Source: CAKZQX01 sp034437035 (GTDB lineage: Bacteria > Chloroflexota > Chloroflexia > Chloroflexales > Chloroflexaceae). Taken from it: a DNA stretch of 64,000 nucleotides. Positions within the stretch are counted from its first letter, which is position 1, and the number at the start of each line of letters is the position of its first letter. This document shows positions 27,496 through 36,121 of this stretch, piece by piece. The notes under the pieces are model-generated. The model saw nothing but the letters and a program-made list of their open reading frames with translations, did no database searches and was not told the DNA's origin. A program made the position numbers and the translations under genes. The DNA is taken from contig DAOTUI010000075.1 of the NCBI GenBank assembly GCA_034437035.1, positions 1-64,000 on the forward strand, in the 5' to 3' direction.

Positions 27496-27540
27496 AAATA
27501 AAAAGAGCCACCTCGCACAAGCAGAGGTAGCTCTAAAAAA
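27496..27540 (-). terminator. Rho-independent terminator of the RRM gene
   Basis: On the minus strand AGAGCTACCTC pairs with GAGGTGGCTCT (one mismatch) around a 9-nt loop and is followed by TTTTATTT. T runs flank both sides, so it may work in both directions. It lies 100 bp beyond the RRM stop codon and separates that gene from the stator-like pair. Confidence 0.8.
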
Positions 27541-27638
27541 CCAGATATGATAATGATGAACGTTCGCTTTAGCACATCCAGTGCCGGAACCGCGAGGCGT
27601 TCCGCGCTGCCGGCAGAACCCGCTCCACCCGGCCGATG

Positions 27639-27956
27639 CTAATAGCGGTCACGCGGAGGGCGCGAGCCACCACGGCGGTTGCCGCCACCGCCACCACCGC
27701 CACCACCACCACCTTTGCTTTCGGCCTCGTTCACGCGTAACGGTCGCCCATCAATTTCATGTCCGTTAGTTGCATTAATCACAGCAACGATATCATCGAC
27801 CTCCATCTCCACGAACCCAAACCCCCGTGAGCGACCCGTCTCACGGTCGTTGATCACCCGTGCGCGCTGCACGTCCCCGTGGGGGCGAAAGATCTCTTCC
27901 AGTTCCGCATCGCCAACACTCCACGGCAGGTTCCCAACAAACAAGTTGACGTACAT
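27639..27956 (-). CDS. Glycine-rich RRM RNA-binding protein
   Basis: This 105-residue protein has one RNA-recognition motif (about 1-78) with RNP2 LFVGNLPW and RNP1 RGFGFVEM, followed by a tail of 11 glycines and an RGG-like end (RRGGSRPPRD). Similar bacterial RRM proteins (cyanobacterial Rbp type) bind mRNA and are often induced by cold. The start is set by GGGAG eight bases upstream of ATG; the frame is open for another 62 codons but lacks a site. A 585-bp gap upstream leaves room for a long leader, as is common in cold-induced mRNAs. Confidence 0.9.
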   Translation of the reverse strand: MYVNLFVGNLPWSVGDAELEEIFRPHGDVQRARVINDRETGRSRGFGFVEMEVDDIVAVINATNGHEIDGRPLRVNEAESKGGGGGGGGGGGNRRGGSRPPRDRY

Positions 27957-28541
27957 CAGTACACTCCCATTCCACGTTTGCACGTGGCAGCACTCATAGC
28001 GGCTGGTATATTCCATTGACCTCCAGGCCGCCGTTCCAAAAACCAGGTCTCCGATACGCGCCAGAGGTTCGACCTGGTGCCGCACCTTCGCTCTCGCGCT
28101 ACAACGTATACCCCTCTGAGCGAAAGAGGTTCTGCTGAGCACACCGGGGACAGTTGGGAAGAACTGATGCGGGGTCGCAGCGGTAATACGTTGTCGGATG
28201 GGTGCAGTATAGCATGTTTTACACCAGTTTGGGAACCTGTTCGGGGAGAAAAGTTAGAAATTCGTAAAAAATGCACAATGGGCATGCCCTACCCTCAGCA
28301 ACATGCCGGGGAGCGCAGTAGCGATCTGGCGCATTCGTATCAGTTATATACTCCGTTTGCGGGCGGGCAAGCAAAGCCGGTTCCTCCTGGCAAATACTGT
28401 ACTTTCTTGACTACAAAAATAAGAAAGTGTTATACACCCTGATCGGCATTATCGCACATGCCACAAGAACCAGCAACGAGCGGCACACATATCCCAAGGT
28501 GCCAGTCCGATCCCACAGTCGGGTACGCCCTCCGGCTCTAC
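27957..28541. other. Intergenic stretch upstream of the RRM gene
   Basis: About 585 bp has no convincing gene. On the minus strand it would be promoter and leader of the RRM gene; CCAGGTC (28042-28048) can pair with GACCTGG (28070-28076) across a 21-nt loop. Nothing else was recognised. Confidence 0.4.
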
Positions 28542-28916
28542 TTAGCAGCGGATGCGCCGGATCGTCGGCAGCAAGTCGGTATTGATCGCAATTTTCAACA
28601 CAAACTCGTCGGCCCCGGCAGCCAGTGCCACCTGGCGGTAACCTTTGCTATCGAGAAATCCCAGGACAATTATCTTGACCTGGGGTAGCGCTGCCCGCAC
28701 CTGGGGAATAAGCTGGAGACAACGCGTACTGTTGAGGCCCGTACCAAGTAAAAGCACGTCAGGTTGCAGGGTTATGGCCTGGGTCAAAGCATCTTCGCCA
28801 CCATTGGAGGTTCCTAGAATAACAAATTCATTGTAGTAGTACTCCTGTAATAACTCCACGGCAATGCGTAAAAAGACCGGGTTGCTATCGATAAGCAGCA
28901 CCGAAACGGGTTGCAT
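28542..28916 (-). CDS. Stand-alone receiver-like domain lacking the phospho-acceptor
   Basis: This 124-residue protein has the receiver fold pattern: VLLIDSN at the start with one acidic residue of the usual pair, a central strand PDVLLLGTGLN, and FVLK near the end with the conserved Lys. The Asp normally found in LLDxxMP is replaced (LLLGTGLN), so ordinary phosphorylation is unlikely. It may be a pseudo-receiver acting through protein contacts. No output domain is attached, and no kinase gene adjoins it. Confidence 0.75.
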   Translation of the reverse strand: MQPVSVLLIDSNPVFLRIAVELLQEYYYNEFVILGTSNGGEDALTQAITLQPDVLLLGTGLNSTRCLQLIPQVRAALPQVKIIVLGFLDSKGYRQVALAAGADEFVLKIAINTDLLPTIRRIRC

Positions 28917-29079
28917 AATATCTGCCTTTTACGCCCTCTCCCTTCCAGGATTATTCATCAGGACACACAGCCAGGGCGTTCTGTTCCATCACAACATATC
29001 GTCACTGCCAGAGACAGGGTGGTACACCACTATCCCCGGCAGTACATCTTCCTACACCATTACCACATATACTTAATAA

Positions 29080-29235
29080 CAGGAGTTACGTGGTTGCTCA
29101 CCCAAAAGGAATTTTCGCCTCCGGCAGGGCGGAAGACTCCGATCTTTTGCACAAAAAAGTACCACGCTGCCGCAGGCGAAATCTGCCGTTATTGGGAACA
29201 AACGGCCCGTTTGAAGGCGCACTGCGTAAGTCCTG
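29080..29235 (-). repeat. Dispersed hairpin element, copy 12
   Basis: A short copy (156 bp) in B-to-A orientation with a reduced core (TTTTGCACAAAAAAG only). It has a perfect 7-bp target duplication, TTAATAA, at 29073-29079 and 29236-29242. Its right end lies 14 bp from the 3' end of the glycogen-binding gene. Confidence 0.9.
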
Positions 29236-29249
29236 TTAATAAAACCTGA

Positions 29250-29645
29250 TCACCCGACCCGGCGATCATACTGCCGCCCGGCAATGACCCGCAGCATGGG
29301 GCGCGGTGCAGGTTCCGGTAAATTGATAACGACGGATGGCATCTCATCCGGCAGTTGGGCCATAACAACCGAGTTATCGATCCCATACCCAACCGAGACA
29401 TTCCCGTCGGCGTGCCAGTCATTCATCCATTCCTGTCCATTCACCAGATAGCGGTAGTGATAAGACTGTCCAGCATCCAATTCCAGCGTGACATTCCAGG
29501 TGACATCGCCGAGCCGTAAGGGCGTCGCGGTATTACTCCAATGATTGAAATCACCAACCAGATGAATAGTATCGGCCCAGATAGCAGCAGGAAGTAAAAA
29601 ATTCACGCGAACTTTACCAGAGTTTCCTGGTTCCTTAGTGATCAT
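29250..29645 (-). CDS. Stand-alone CBM48/glycogen-binding domain protein
   Basis: This 131-residue protein is a single early-set immunoglobulin-like domain of the AMPK-beta/isoamylase N-terminal type: VRVNFLLPAAIWADTIHLVGDFNHW, then WNVTLELDAGQSYHYRYLVNG with the glycogen-contacting Trp residues. No enzyme domain is attached, so it may bind glycogen or starch as an adaptor. The C-terminal 30 residues are Pro/Arg-rich. Glycogen synthase is encoded 14 kb away. A TTGTCATTCC stretch precedes the ATG with AGGGAG nearby on the minus strand, a plausible ribosome site. Confidence 0.82.
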   Translation of the reverse strand: MITKEPGNSGKVRVNFLLPAAIWADTIHLVGDFNHWSNTATPLRLGDVTWNVTLELDAGQSYHYRYLVNGQEWMNDWHADGNVSVGYGIDNSVVMAQLPDEMPSVVINLPEPAPRPMLRVIAGRQYDRRVG

Positions 29646-30190
29646 GGTATGACTCCCTTGTCATTCCAATGCGCTTTGCTTATCCTTCACAACCGGGGTT
29701 GGTATGGCCCAGATAACATTGCGGTGAAGATGATAACAGCAGTAGCAGGCAATCAGCGCCGGTACGGTACATGTCTGAAATTGCAGTAGCGTCGTTAAAA
29801 CCTGGTTATAGCTTACCCTACCACGCGCACCATGGCTATGCGTAGACCTACGTAATTCTGGGAAAAGATGGGTACTATACTTTCCGCGTGCACCGAAATA
29901 GGTGAGTAGAATCGCCTGCACCACAGACGCACCATCCCACACCCTCGCCGATTAGGTCAATAGACGGAGACGATATCCCCCAAAAGTCCTATTTCCCCGG
30001 CTCGTTGCCTGTGCTATAGTTGCCAACGGTACAAAATGTTGTACCACTTGTTGACTCTGGCACTGCGGCCTGGGCCACCCTGGTGAAGAATTTGCCGCTG
30101 TGCTCTGTTTCACACTGCCATACCTCGTGCAGCGGTTCTCTCTGTCTCTACGCCACTTCATCAGGAATGTCCGGCTGCCGGGAGGTATGT
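29646..30190. promoter_or_regulatory. Intergenic stretch with inverted repeat GGTACAA-AATG-TTGTACC
   Basis: About 545 bp without a convincing gene; a 93-codon frame on the minus strand (29661-29942) has no good start and odd composition. At 30028-30045 a perfect 7-bp inverted repeat follows a TATAGT box, so it may be an operator just downstream of a promoter for the small gene at 30191. Confidence 0.4.
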
Positions 30191-30421
30191 ATGGAACAGA
30201 ATAGAACACTGGAACGCTGCTGGTGTGCTACCATTCACGGCTATCCGATTGTAGTTGAGGAACATCGGAGCGATATAGCATATACGGTTGAGTTCTATGA
30301 TGGTCGCGTGTATCCGTATGGTGGTGAACAAACGATCACCTATCTGCCCAATGGTGAACGTTTGACGGTAAATATGCTGTTGCAAAAACAGGCAGCACAA
30401 GGCGCACATCAGCCCGTATAG
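30191..30421 (+). CDS. Hypothetical small protein
   Basis: This 76-residue protein is predicted all-beta at the start (CWCATIHGYPIVVEEH, then YTVEFYDGRVYPYGG), with a short C-terminal helix (LTVNMLLQKQAAQG). No family was recognised. The ATG at 30191 follows GGAGGT with a rather short gap. A good terminator follows 40 bp after the stop, which supports a real, monocistronic transcript. Confidence 0.55.
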   Translation: MEQNRTLERCWCATIHGYPIVVEEHRSDIAYTVEFYDGRVYPYGGEQTITYLPNGERLTVNMLLQKQAAQGAHQPV

Positions 30422-30460
30422 CATAGTAAGTTGACGTTGGGTTGGGTATAACTCAGCCCG

Positions 30461-30496
30461 GAACGCCACCAGGCATATACCTGGCGGCGTTTTTTG
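30461..30496 (+). terminator. Rho-independent terminator
   Basis: AACGCCACCAGG pairs with CCTGGCGGCGTT (one mismatch) around a 6-nt loop and is followed by TTTTTT. It ends the transcript of the small gene at 30191. Confidence 0.85.
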
Positions 30497-30510
30497 ATTC
30501 CGTAGATCTG

Positions 30511-30537
30511 CGTAGGTGCGGCTTGCAACTGCACACC
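30511..30537 (+). repeat. Short repeat with internal hairpin, second copy
   Basis: GTAGGTGCGGCTTGCAACTG here differs by one base from the block at 18700. Each copy can form a GTGCGG/CCGCAC-type stem (imperfect here). It lies outside genes in both places. Confidence 0.5.
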
Positions 30538-30623
30538 TCCATGTTGTGTAAACCAGGTTACAGTCCTGCCTGCCCCCATCCTGTTATGCTTTTCATATGA
30601 ATACTGAACCAGATTTCATATGT

Positions 30624-30815
30624 CACAAGTTACGCGGTTGCTGGCCCGGAAGGGAATGTCGCCTCCGACAGGACGGAAGGTTTCCTTCTTTTTTTCAAAA
30701 AATTTGCACCTCATGCAAATTTTAAAAAAAATAAAAAGAGTACCATGCTGCCGGAGGCGAATCCGGCTTTCATCTAGTTAAACGTCCGGTTTGCATGTCA
30801 ACCGCGTAACTCCTG
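30624..30815 (-). repeat. Dispersed hairpin element, copy 13
   Basis: A B-to-A copy with an imperfect core (AAAAAATTTGCACCTCATGC...). Flanks TCATATGT (30616-30623) and TCATATGA (30816-30823) match at 7 of 8. It ends 29 bp before the start codon of the DUF3179 gene, so transcription of that gene must start in or pass through it. Confidence 0.9.
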
Positions 30816-30844
30816 TCATATGATACTTCCATTAGGAGCGATCA

Positions 30845-32098
30845 ATGCATAAACGACTGATTGCCGGCATGCTGCTCGGCACGCTGATCTTGACCGCGTG
30901 TGGCGGGAGCGAATCTGTCGCGCCCGCGGCACCTGCGGCACCTGCCGCGGCGCAGTCCGCATCCGCAACAGCCGCTGCCACCCCGACCAGCGGAGCAGCA
31001 AATACCGCTGCACCGGCAACCGCGGCCGCACCGGATAGCGTGGAGCGTCCATCCTGGGCCAGTGCTAACTGGAAGACCAACTTTGCCCGCCACAGTGTTC
31101 CCTTCGATGAGATTATGTCCGGTGGCGTGGGGCGTGATGGTATTCCCTCCATCGACGCGCCGGAGTTTATCAGCAACACGGAAGCGCAGGAGTGGCCGGC
31201 CGACAACGAGCCGGTCATTGCGCTGGAGATCGACGGCGATGCGCGCGCCTACCCACTGCAGATTCTGACCTGGCACGAGATTGTGAACGATACCATCGGC
31301 GATGTGCCGGTTGCCGTAACCTTCTGCCCGCTCTGCAACTCGGCAATCGTTTTTGACCGGCGCGTGGCGGGGGAAGTTTATGAGTTTGGTGTGTCGGGCC
31401 TGCTGCGTAACTCCGACCTGGTGATGTATGACCGCACCAGCGAGTCGCTCTGGCAGCAGTTCACCGGCGAGGCGATTATCGGTGACCTGACCGGCACACA
31501 ACTGACGTTCCTGCCATCCAGCCTGATCAGCTTTGCCGACTTCCAGGCGGCTTACCCAGAGGGCCAGGTTTTGTCGCAAGACACCGGCTTCAACCGGCGC
31601 TACGGCGTCAATCCTTACACCAACTATGATGCCGGCGGTGGAACGCCATTCCTGTTTGATGGGGAGATTGATGAGCGTTTGCCGGCAATGGAGCGGGTGG
31701 TGGCGGTGACACTCACGCACACAGATGGCACAACGGTGGATATCGCTTACCCGCTCAGCTCGCTGGCGGAAGCAGGCGTTATTAACGACACCGAGCATAA
31801 CCTGGCAGTCTTTCATCTGCCGGGAACCAGCAGTGCGCTCGGAGCCACCCGAATCGCCGAAGGAGCCGATGTTGGCGCGGCGGGTGTGTTTGACCCGCGC
31901 CTCGACGACCAGAGCCTGACCTTTCGCCGCGAGGGAGCAACCATTGTGGATGAGCAGACCGGCAGCACCTGGAACATCCTGGGGGAGGCAACCAGCGGCG
32001 CGTTAGAAGGCCGCCAACTGACGCCGATCATTCATGGCAACCACTTCTGGTTTGCCTGGGCCGCGTTCCATCCGGATACGCTTGTGCATAGTCCGTAG
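30845..32098 (+). CDS. DUF3179 lipoprotein
   Basis: This 417-residue exported lipoprotein has a signal peptide ending in the lipobox LILTAC (Cys at about 19), followed by an Ala/Thr/Pro-rich linker to about residue 60. The DUF3179 domain shows the family signatures: EIDGDARAYPLQILTWHEIVND, then TFCPLCNSAIVFDR with the Cys pair, and a C-terminal GNHFWFAWAAFHPDT. The function of DUF3179 is not known. It is monocistronic, with a strong terminator 30 bp downstream, and lies right after repeat copy 13. Confidence 0.9.
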   Translation: MHKRLIAGMLLGTLILTACGGSESVAPAAPAAPAAAQSASATAAATPTSGAANTAAPATAAAPDSVERPSWASANWKTNFARHSVPFDEIMSGGVGRDGIPSIDAPEFISNTEAQEWPADNEPVIALEIDGDARAYPLQILTWHEIVNDTIGDVPVAVTFCPLCNSAIVFDRRVAGEVYEFGVSGLLRNSDLVMYDRTSESLWQQFTGEAIIGDLTGTQLTFLPSSLISFADFQAAYPEGQVLSQDTGFNRRYGVNPYTNYDAGGGTPFLFDGEIDERLPAMERVVAVTLTHTDGTTVDIAYPLSSLAEAGVINDTEHNLAVFHLPGTSSALGATRIAEGADVGAAGVFDPRLDDQSLTFRREGATIVDEQTGSTWNILGEATSGALEGRQLTPIIHGNHFWFAWAAFHPDTLVHSP

Positions 32099-32127
32099 TT
32101 TGTAGTTTGCGGAGCAACCGATCTATA

Positions 32128-32179
32128 ACACAACAAGGCCCCCGGGGGTTCTTCCCCGTGGAGGCCTTGTTGTGTTTTT
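32128..32179 (+). terminator. Rho-independent terminator of the DUF3179 gene
   Basis: ACACAACAAGGCC pairs perfectly with GGCCTTGTTGTGT, with an inner CCCCGGGGG-type helix in the loop, and a TTTTT run follows. It is palindromic enough to act in both directions. Confidence 0.9.
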
Positions 32180-32270
32180 GGGGGGGAATGTGATTAGAGT
32201 GTGCATAACGGTGCTGGTATGTGCGTTGTGATTCGGTAATAGAATGGTAAAAGTGATAATTACTTTTTGA

Positions 32271-32576
32271 CACGACTTACGTGGTCCTCCGAGGTACGGT
32301 GTTCTTCGCCTCCGGCAGGGCGGAAGATTCCATGCTTTTTCACAAAAATGTTGCACATAGTGCAACATTTTGTGAAAAAGATCTATAAGGGAAGCGGAAG
32401 CTCTTGTTCACCCCAAGCTCCCTCAGACGCTCTACTCGTGGGCTTGCTGACGCCCAAGTTTCCGGAGGGTGGGACAATTAACAGCTTCCGCTTCCCTAAC
32501 ATACCATGCTGCCGCAGGCGAATCGGGCCGTTCATCGAAACAAACGCCTGGTTTGGAGTCAACTGCATAACTCGTG
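32271..32576 (-). repeat. Dispersed hairpin element, copy 14 (interrupted)
   Basis: A B-to-A copy with a core stem built on AATGTTGCAC and its complement, enlarged to 306 bp by a nested insertion at about 32388-32497. It has a perfect 7-bp target duplication TTTTTGA at 32264-32270 and 32577-32583. Confidence 0.9.
32388..32497. mobile_element. Nested 110-bp inverted-repeat insertion
   Basis: AGGGAAGCGGAAGCT (32388-32402) and its exact complement AGCTTCCGCTTCCCT (32483-32497) bound a 110-bp segment that interrupts repeat copy 14 between the core hairpin and module A. It has no coding potential. No convincing target duplication was found, so it may be a second small mobile element or a captured hairpin. 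Confidence 0.6.
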
Positions 32577-32656
32577 TTTTTGACACCCGCCCGCCTCTCG
32601 TTCATACTATAAGAATACCATTCCTCTTCGGCTACAACCGGCGGAGCAATCAATCT

Positions 32657-33313
32657 ATGATACCGACAGCCTATGTGCGGCTCTTCCTGGCACGTCACGG
32701 GGAAGCCGCCGCAAATATCGAGATGCGCTACCTGGGCAGCCAGGATGACGCATTAACTGAGCGAGGTACCTGGCAGGCGGAGCAACTGGCGCATGCGCTC
32801 GCCCAGTTGCCCATTGCAGGGGTCTACACCAGTCCCCTGCGTCGTGCTGCTATGACCGCCGCCGCGATTGCCCAGGCGTGCAACCTTCCGGTCCAGGCGG
32901 ACGTCCGTTTACGCGAAGGGGCATTTGGCGCATGGGAAGGTCTGACACGGGCCGAGGTGCTGGCCCGGAGCGATCAAGACGCGGCACTGCTGGCGCAGTG
33001 GGAGCATGATCCCGGCTGCGCGCCGCCGGAGGGCGACTCGCTCGAGACGGTGCAGACCCGAAGCCTGGCCTGCATCCAGGATCTGCAAGCTCGCCATCCA
33101 GGCGACTGGATCGTCCTGGTCAGTCACGTCAGTCCCATCAAAGCTCTTCTTTGTGCCGCGCTGGGAGTACCCCTGACCGTGGGCCGCCGGCTGTTCCTTG
33201 ACCCGGCCACCATCAGCGTTATCGATTGGGGCGAGCGTCCGATTGTGCGCCTGTTCAACGCGCATGCTCACCTGGGGTGGAATTCGGCTCGCTGGATGAA
33301 CCAACAGCGTTGA
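32657..33313 (+). CDS. Histidine phosphatase family protein
   Basis: This 218-residue enzyme is of the phosphoglycerate-mutase-like branch. The phospho-accepting His is in LFLARHGEAAANIE (about residue 14), followed by LTERGTWQAEQLA and the second Arg in SPLRRAAMTA. The C-terminal catalytic His is in VLVSHVSPIKALL. Members include alpha-ribazole phosphatase and phosphosugar phosphatases; the substrate cannot be told here. It starts at ATG 32657, while the open frame extends back into repeat copy 14 and is not used. No linked genes hint at a pathway. Confidence 0.88.
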   Translation: MIPTAYVRLFLARHGEAAANIEMRYLGSQDDALTERGTWQAEQLAHALAQLPIAGVYTSPLRRAAMTAAAIAQACNLPVQADVRLREGAFGAWEGLTRAEVLARSDQDAALLAQWEHDPGCAPPEGDSLETVQTRSLACIQDLQARHPGDWIVLVSHVSPIKALLCAALGVPLTVGRRLFLDPATISVIDWGERPIVRLFNAHAHLGWNSARWMNQQR

Positions 33314-33423
33314 GCACGGTAGAGGTACTAGATGAACATCCCCCGAAGGTTCACTACAAACCTTAATTCTGACGCATTGCGATGGATCTGGCGGTCGGTT
33401 ATAATGGAATTCAGGAGGACATC

Positions 33424-34272
33424 ATGACTGAATCAGGTACAACAACTGATATACAGACCCTGATCCAGGAGGGGAATGCAGCGCTGCTGGCGGGCGATAC
33501 ATTTGAGGCGCGCCAACGCTTTCGGCGTGTCATCGAAATAGATCCGGAACATGTTGACGCCCTGAAGGGTCTGGCCGGTTCGGTGCGTCCCTACCGGGAA
33601 AAGCGTGACTATCTGCAACAGGCGCTGACCTTTGACCCGACCAACGGTGAGGTGCGCGCCTTCCTTGAATATGTTGATGCCAAGTTAGCCGCCGGTGAGG
33701 TGCTGGCTCCACGGGGTGTGTCGATCCAGGAAGTGCCGGGCATGGCGGTGTCCACATCAGGTGAACAGACCACGGTAACGGCCGAAAACGGCTCTGGGTA
33801 TACCCCTGTTGCACCAGAAGACGAGGCAGAAGCAACATTAAGCTGTGTTTCGTGTGGCACGCCCCTGACCGATATGAAAGGGGTGGTCTGGACACCCGTC
33901 GGCCAGATCTGCGCCGAGTGTGCCCGCGAACGCCGCCCGCGTAACTACCAGGTCGAACCGAGTCATCTGGCGATTGCCGGATCAGTTGCACTGATTAGCT
34001 CGATCCTGGTTAGTATCCTGGTTATTGTCGTCCTGGGCGGATTTGGCTTCTTCAGCTTTATTATTGCCTTCATTGTTGCACCAATTGTCGCCGAGTTTAT
34101 TGTGCGTATCCTTGATCGGTTGACCGGCGCAAAACGTGGTCGCCCAATGCAAATAGCGGTTGGAGTGGGGCTGGCAGTGGGCGCTGCGCCCCTGATGTTG
34201 CTGACATTTTCACTGACTCTGCTGTTATTCACAATCATCGGTATCAGTACTGCTGTTGCGCGTTTACGTTAA
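33424..34272 (+). CDS. TPR-like / zinc-ribbon membrane protein
   Basis: This 282-residue protein begins with TPR-like helices (about 8-85, LLAGDTFEARQRFRRVIEID). A low-complexity linker follows, then a zinc ribbon with CVSCGTP and CAEC at about residues 137-168. The C-terminal third has three to four membrane helices (about 180-205, 208-225, 248-280). It is probably anchored in the membrane with the TPR and zinc-ribbon parts in the cytosol. ATG at 33424 has AGGAGG five bases upstream. No named family was recognised. Confidence 0.7.
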   Translation: MTESGTTTDIQTLIQEGNAALLAGDTFEARQRFRRVIEIDPEHVDALKGLAGSVRPYREKRDYLQQALTFDPTNGEVRAFLEYVDAKLAAGEVLAPRGVSIQEVPGMAVSTSGEQTTVTAENGSGYTPVAPEDEAEATLSCVSCGTPLTDMKGVVWTPVGQICAECARERRPRNYQVEPSHLAIAGSVALISSILVSILVIVVLGGFGFFSFIIAFIVAPIVAEFIVRILDRLTGAKRGRPMQIAVGVGLAVGAAPLMLLTFSLTLLLFTIIGISTAVARLR

Positions 34273-34620
34273 GATGTACTATATCAATGCATTCAGCACT
34301 CAAATCGTGACAGGTGTCACGGAGAGATAAGCGAATTGTTATAGAATTGTTACAGACAGAACTTGCATAACGTTCCCGATCATAGCTATAATTGCAGGGA
34401 ATATTGTTCAGGTACTGTCGTAACAAAAGCGCTTTACTCGGTCGCTGACTATGTATCGAGTAGGCGCAGTTTCTGAGTATATTGATCTGGAGAATAGTAG
34501 TACGGTAGTATTACCAGTGTACTTCTTTCGTGTATACAAATCACACACCATCGTACCGTAACACACCCGGCGGGAGAATGTATGCAGGCGATTAATGTTG
34601 TACGTTAGAGAGGAAGTGCA
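34273..34620. other. Intergenic stretch upstream of the AAA ATPase
   Basis: About 350 bp of unusually AT-rich sequence with no gene. It probably holds the promoter of the ATPase gene, but several -10-like boxes (TATAAT-like TATAGA at 34340, TATAAT at 34387) make the assignment uncertain. Confidence 0.4.
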
Positions 34621-35856
34621 ATGGAGCAGGTCCCACACAGTATGAACCGCGCTGTGCGTGGTACGCAGAATCCCCTTGATGAGGTGGAACACCAGCTACG
34701 CGATAATATTTTTGGGCAGGAGCGCGCTATTGAGAGTGTGATTCGGGTCTTAAACCGGGCACGCTTTGGGTTCTCGGCGGGTAATCCGCGCCGCCCCCGG
34801 GCCGCGCTTCTTTTCCTGGGACCAACGGGTGTTGGTAAAACGGCCACTGCGCGCCGTCTGGCGCAACTCCTGCGGCCCGATGGTGAGGCTTTCCTCAAGG
34901 TTGACTGCTCGCTCTTTAGCCAGGGACACGAGGTTTCGGCGCTGGTTGGCGCGCCACCCTCGTATGTTGGTCGTGATCAGAAGCCGCTGCTCAACCCGGA
35001 TATTATTGAGCAGGATAATAGCATTGTGCTCTTCGATGAGATTGAGAAGGGCCAGCCGGAGTTGTGGAACCTGCTCCTGCAGATTATGGAAGATGGGGAG
35101 ATTCTGCTGCTCAATGGAGGACGCCGGGTATCATTCCAGAACAGCCTGGTGATTTTGACGACCAACGTCGGTGCGAAGGAGATGGTAGACTACCTTGACC
35201 GGCGCACCATCGGGTTCCGTACGACAACACAGGATGTCGAGGCAACGGGACAGCAGATCTTCCAGATTGGCTTTGAGGCATTGCAACGCGTGTTCCAGCC
35301 CGAGTGGATCAACCGTCTGGATGAGATCATCGCGTTTCGGCCGCTCTCCAGCGAAACACTGGGTATGGTGCTTGATCGCATGCTTGAAGAGAGCAATGAG
35401 CAGTATCTGCGGCATGGCATCAGCGTGGAGTTAACCCCGGAAGCTAAAGAGTATTTTCTGGAGAAGGGCTTCGAGCCGCGCTTTGGGGCGCGTCCGCTAC
35501 GTCAGAGACTGCTTAAAGAGTTGGATGCACCGCTGTCCGACCTGCTGGCGTCGGGCGGTATTCCCCACGGCAGTCGGGTGATGGTTGTCGCTACCGGCAT
35601 CGACAAGCATGGGCAGGCGCTGGACTTCTTCTTTGAGGAAGCGCCGGAACTGCTGCGGCGAGCGGAGGAGCTGCGCGCCGAAGAGGTCGGGCGGTCATCA
35701 AATGATGGTCCCCAGCAGCCGAGCGTGAGCCTGAACAGCGAACGTGCGAGCGGTCTGGAGAATACGGCCAGCAATGCCGGCGGTAGCGGCGGTGCGGGCG
35801 TCCGTGGTCCCCGCGTTACCCCCCGACGCAATATCGAAAGCGGGCGCAACCGCTAA
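34621..35856 (+). CDS. Single-module ClpB-type AAA ATPase
   Basis: The 411-residue protein corresponds to the second AAA module of Clp/Hsp100 proteins only. It begins with DNIFGQERAIESVIRVLNRAR, then Walker A FLGPTGVGKTATARRL (about 62), the pore-region VGAPPSYVGRDQ, Walker B SIVLFDEIEKG (about 140), sensor 1 ILTTNVG, and the D2-small domain with RFGARPLRQRL (about 290). There is no N-domain, first AAA module, ClpX zinc finger or visible ClpP-binding loop. A Gly/Ser-rich tail closes it. It may be a stand-alone unfoldase; its partner is unknown. GAGGAA precedes ATG and a terminator follows. Confidence 0.85.
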   Translation: MEQVPHSMNRAVRGTQNPLDEVEHQLRDNIFGQERAIESVIRVLNRARFGFSAGNPRRPRAALLFLGPTGVGKTATARRLAQLLRPDGEAFLKVDCSLFSQGHEVSALVGAPPSYVGRDQKPLLNPDIIEQDNSIVLFDEIEKGQPELWNLLLQIMEDGEILLLNGGRRVSFQNSLVILTTNVGAKEMVDYLDRRTIGFRTTTQDVEATGQQIFQIGFEALQRVFQPEWINRLDEIIAFRPLSSETLGMVLDRMLEESNEQYLRHGISVELTPEAKEYFLEKGFEPRFGARPLRQRLLKELDAPLSDLLASGGIPHGSRVMVVATGIDKHGQALDFFFEEAPELLRRAEELRAEEVGRSSNDGPQQPSVSLNSERASGLENTASNAGGSGGAGVRGPRVTPRRNIESGRNR

Positions 35857-35885
35857 TCTGCTCTCCACAGAATCCGTATGGAAGA

Positions 35886-35917
35886 ACTGGTCCTGCCAAT
35901 GGCAGGGCCGGTTTTGT
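35886..35917 (+). terminator. Rho-independent terminator of the AAA ATPase gene
   Basis: ACTGGTCCTGCC pairs with GGCAGGGCCGGT (two G-U pairs) around AAT and is followed by TTTTGTT. It stands 30 bp after the stop codon. Confidence 0.85.
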
Positions 35918-35949
35918 TATGCTTTGCGGTATGCCGTATCTGGCAGTAA

Positions 35950-36114
35950 CACGCGTTACGCAGTTGGTTCCAAACCAGGCGTTTACCTGGATGAACGGCC
36001 GGATTCGCCTGCGGCAGCATGGTACTCTTTTATCATTTTTGTAAAAAACAAATGTCTCATCCCGCCCTGCCGGAGGCGGAATTTCCTTTCGGGTTTGTGA
36101 CTGTGCAACTCGTG
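35950..36114 (+). repeat. Dispersed hairpin element, copy 15 (reduced core)
   Basis: An A-to-B copy whose core hairpin is reduced to a weak TTTTTGTAAAAAAC block. The left flank is GCAGTAA and the right TTTTTTA. It stands in tandem with copy 16. Confidence 0.8.
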
Positions 36115-36121
36115 TTTTTTA

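Noticed and set aside
29661..29942. Minus-strand frame of 93 codons
   Set aside because: It has no ribosome site, unusual Cys/His/Tyr-rich composition and no family resemblance.
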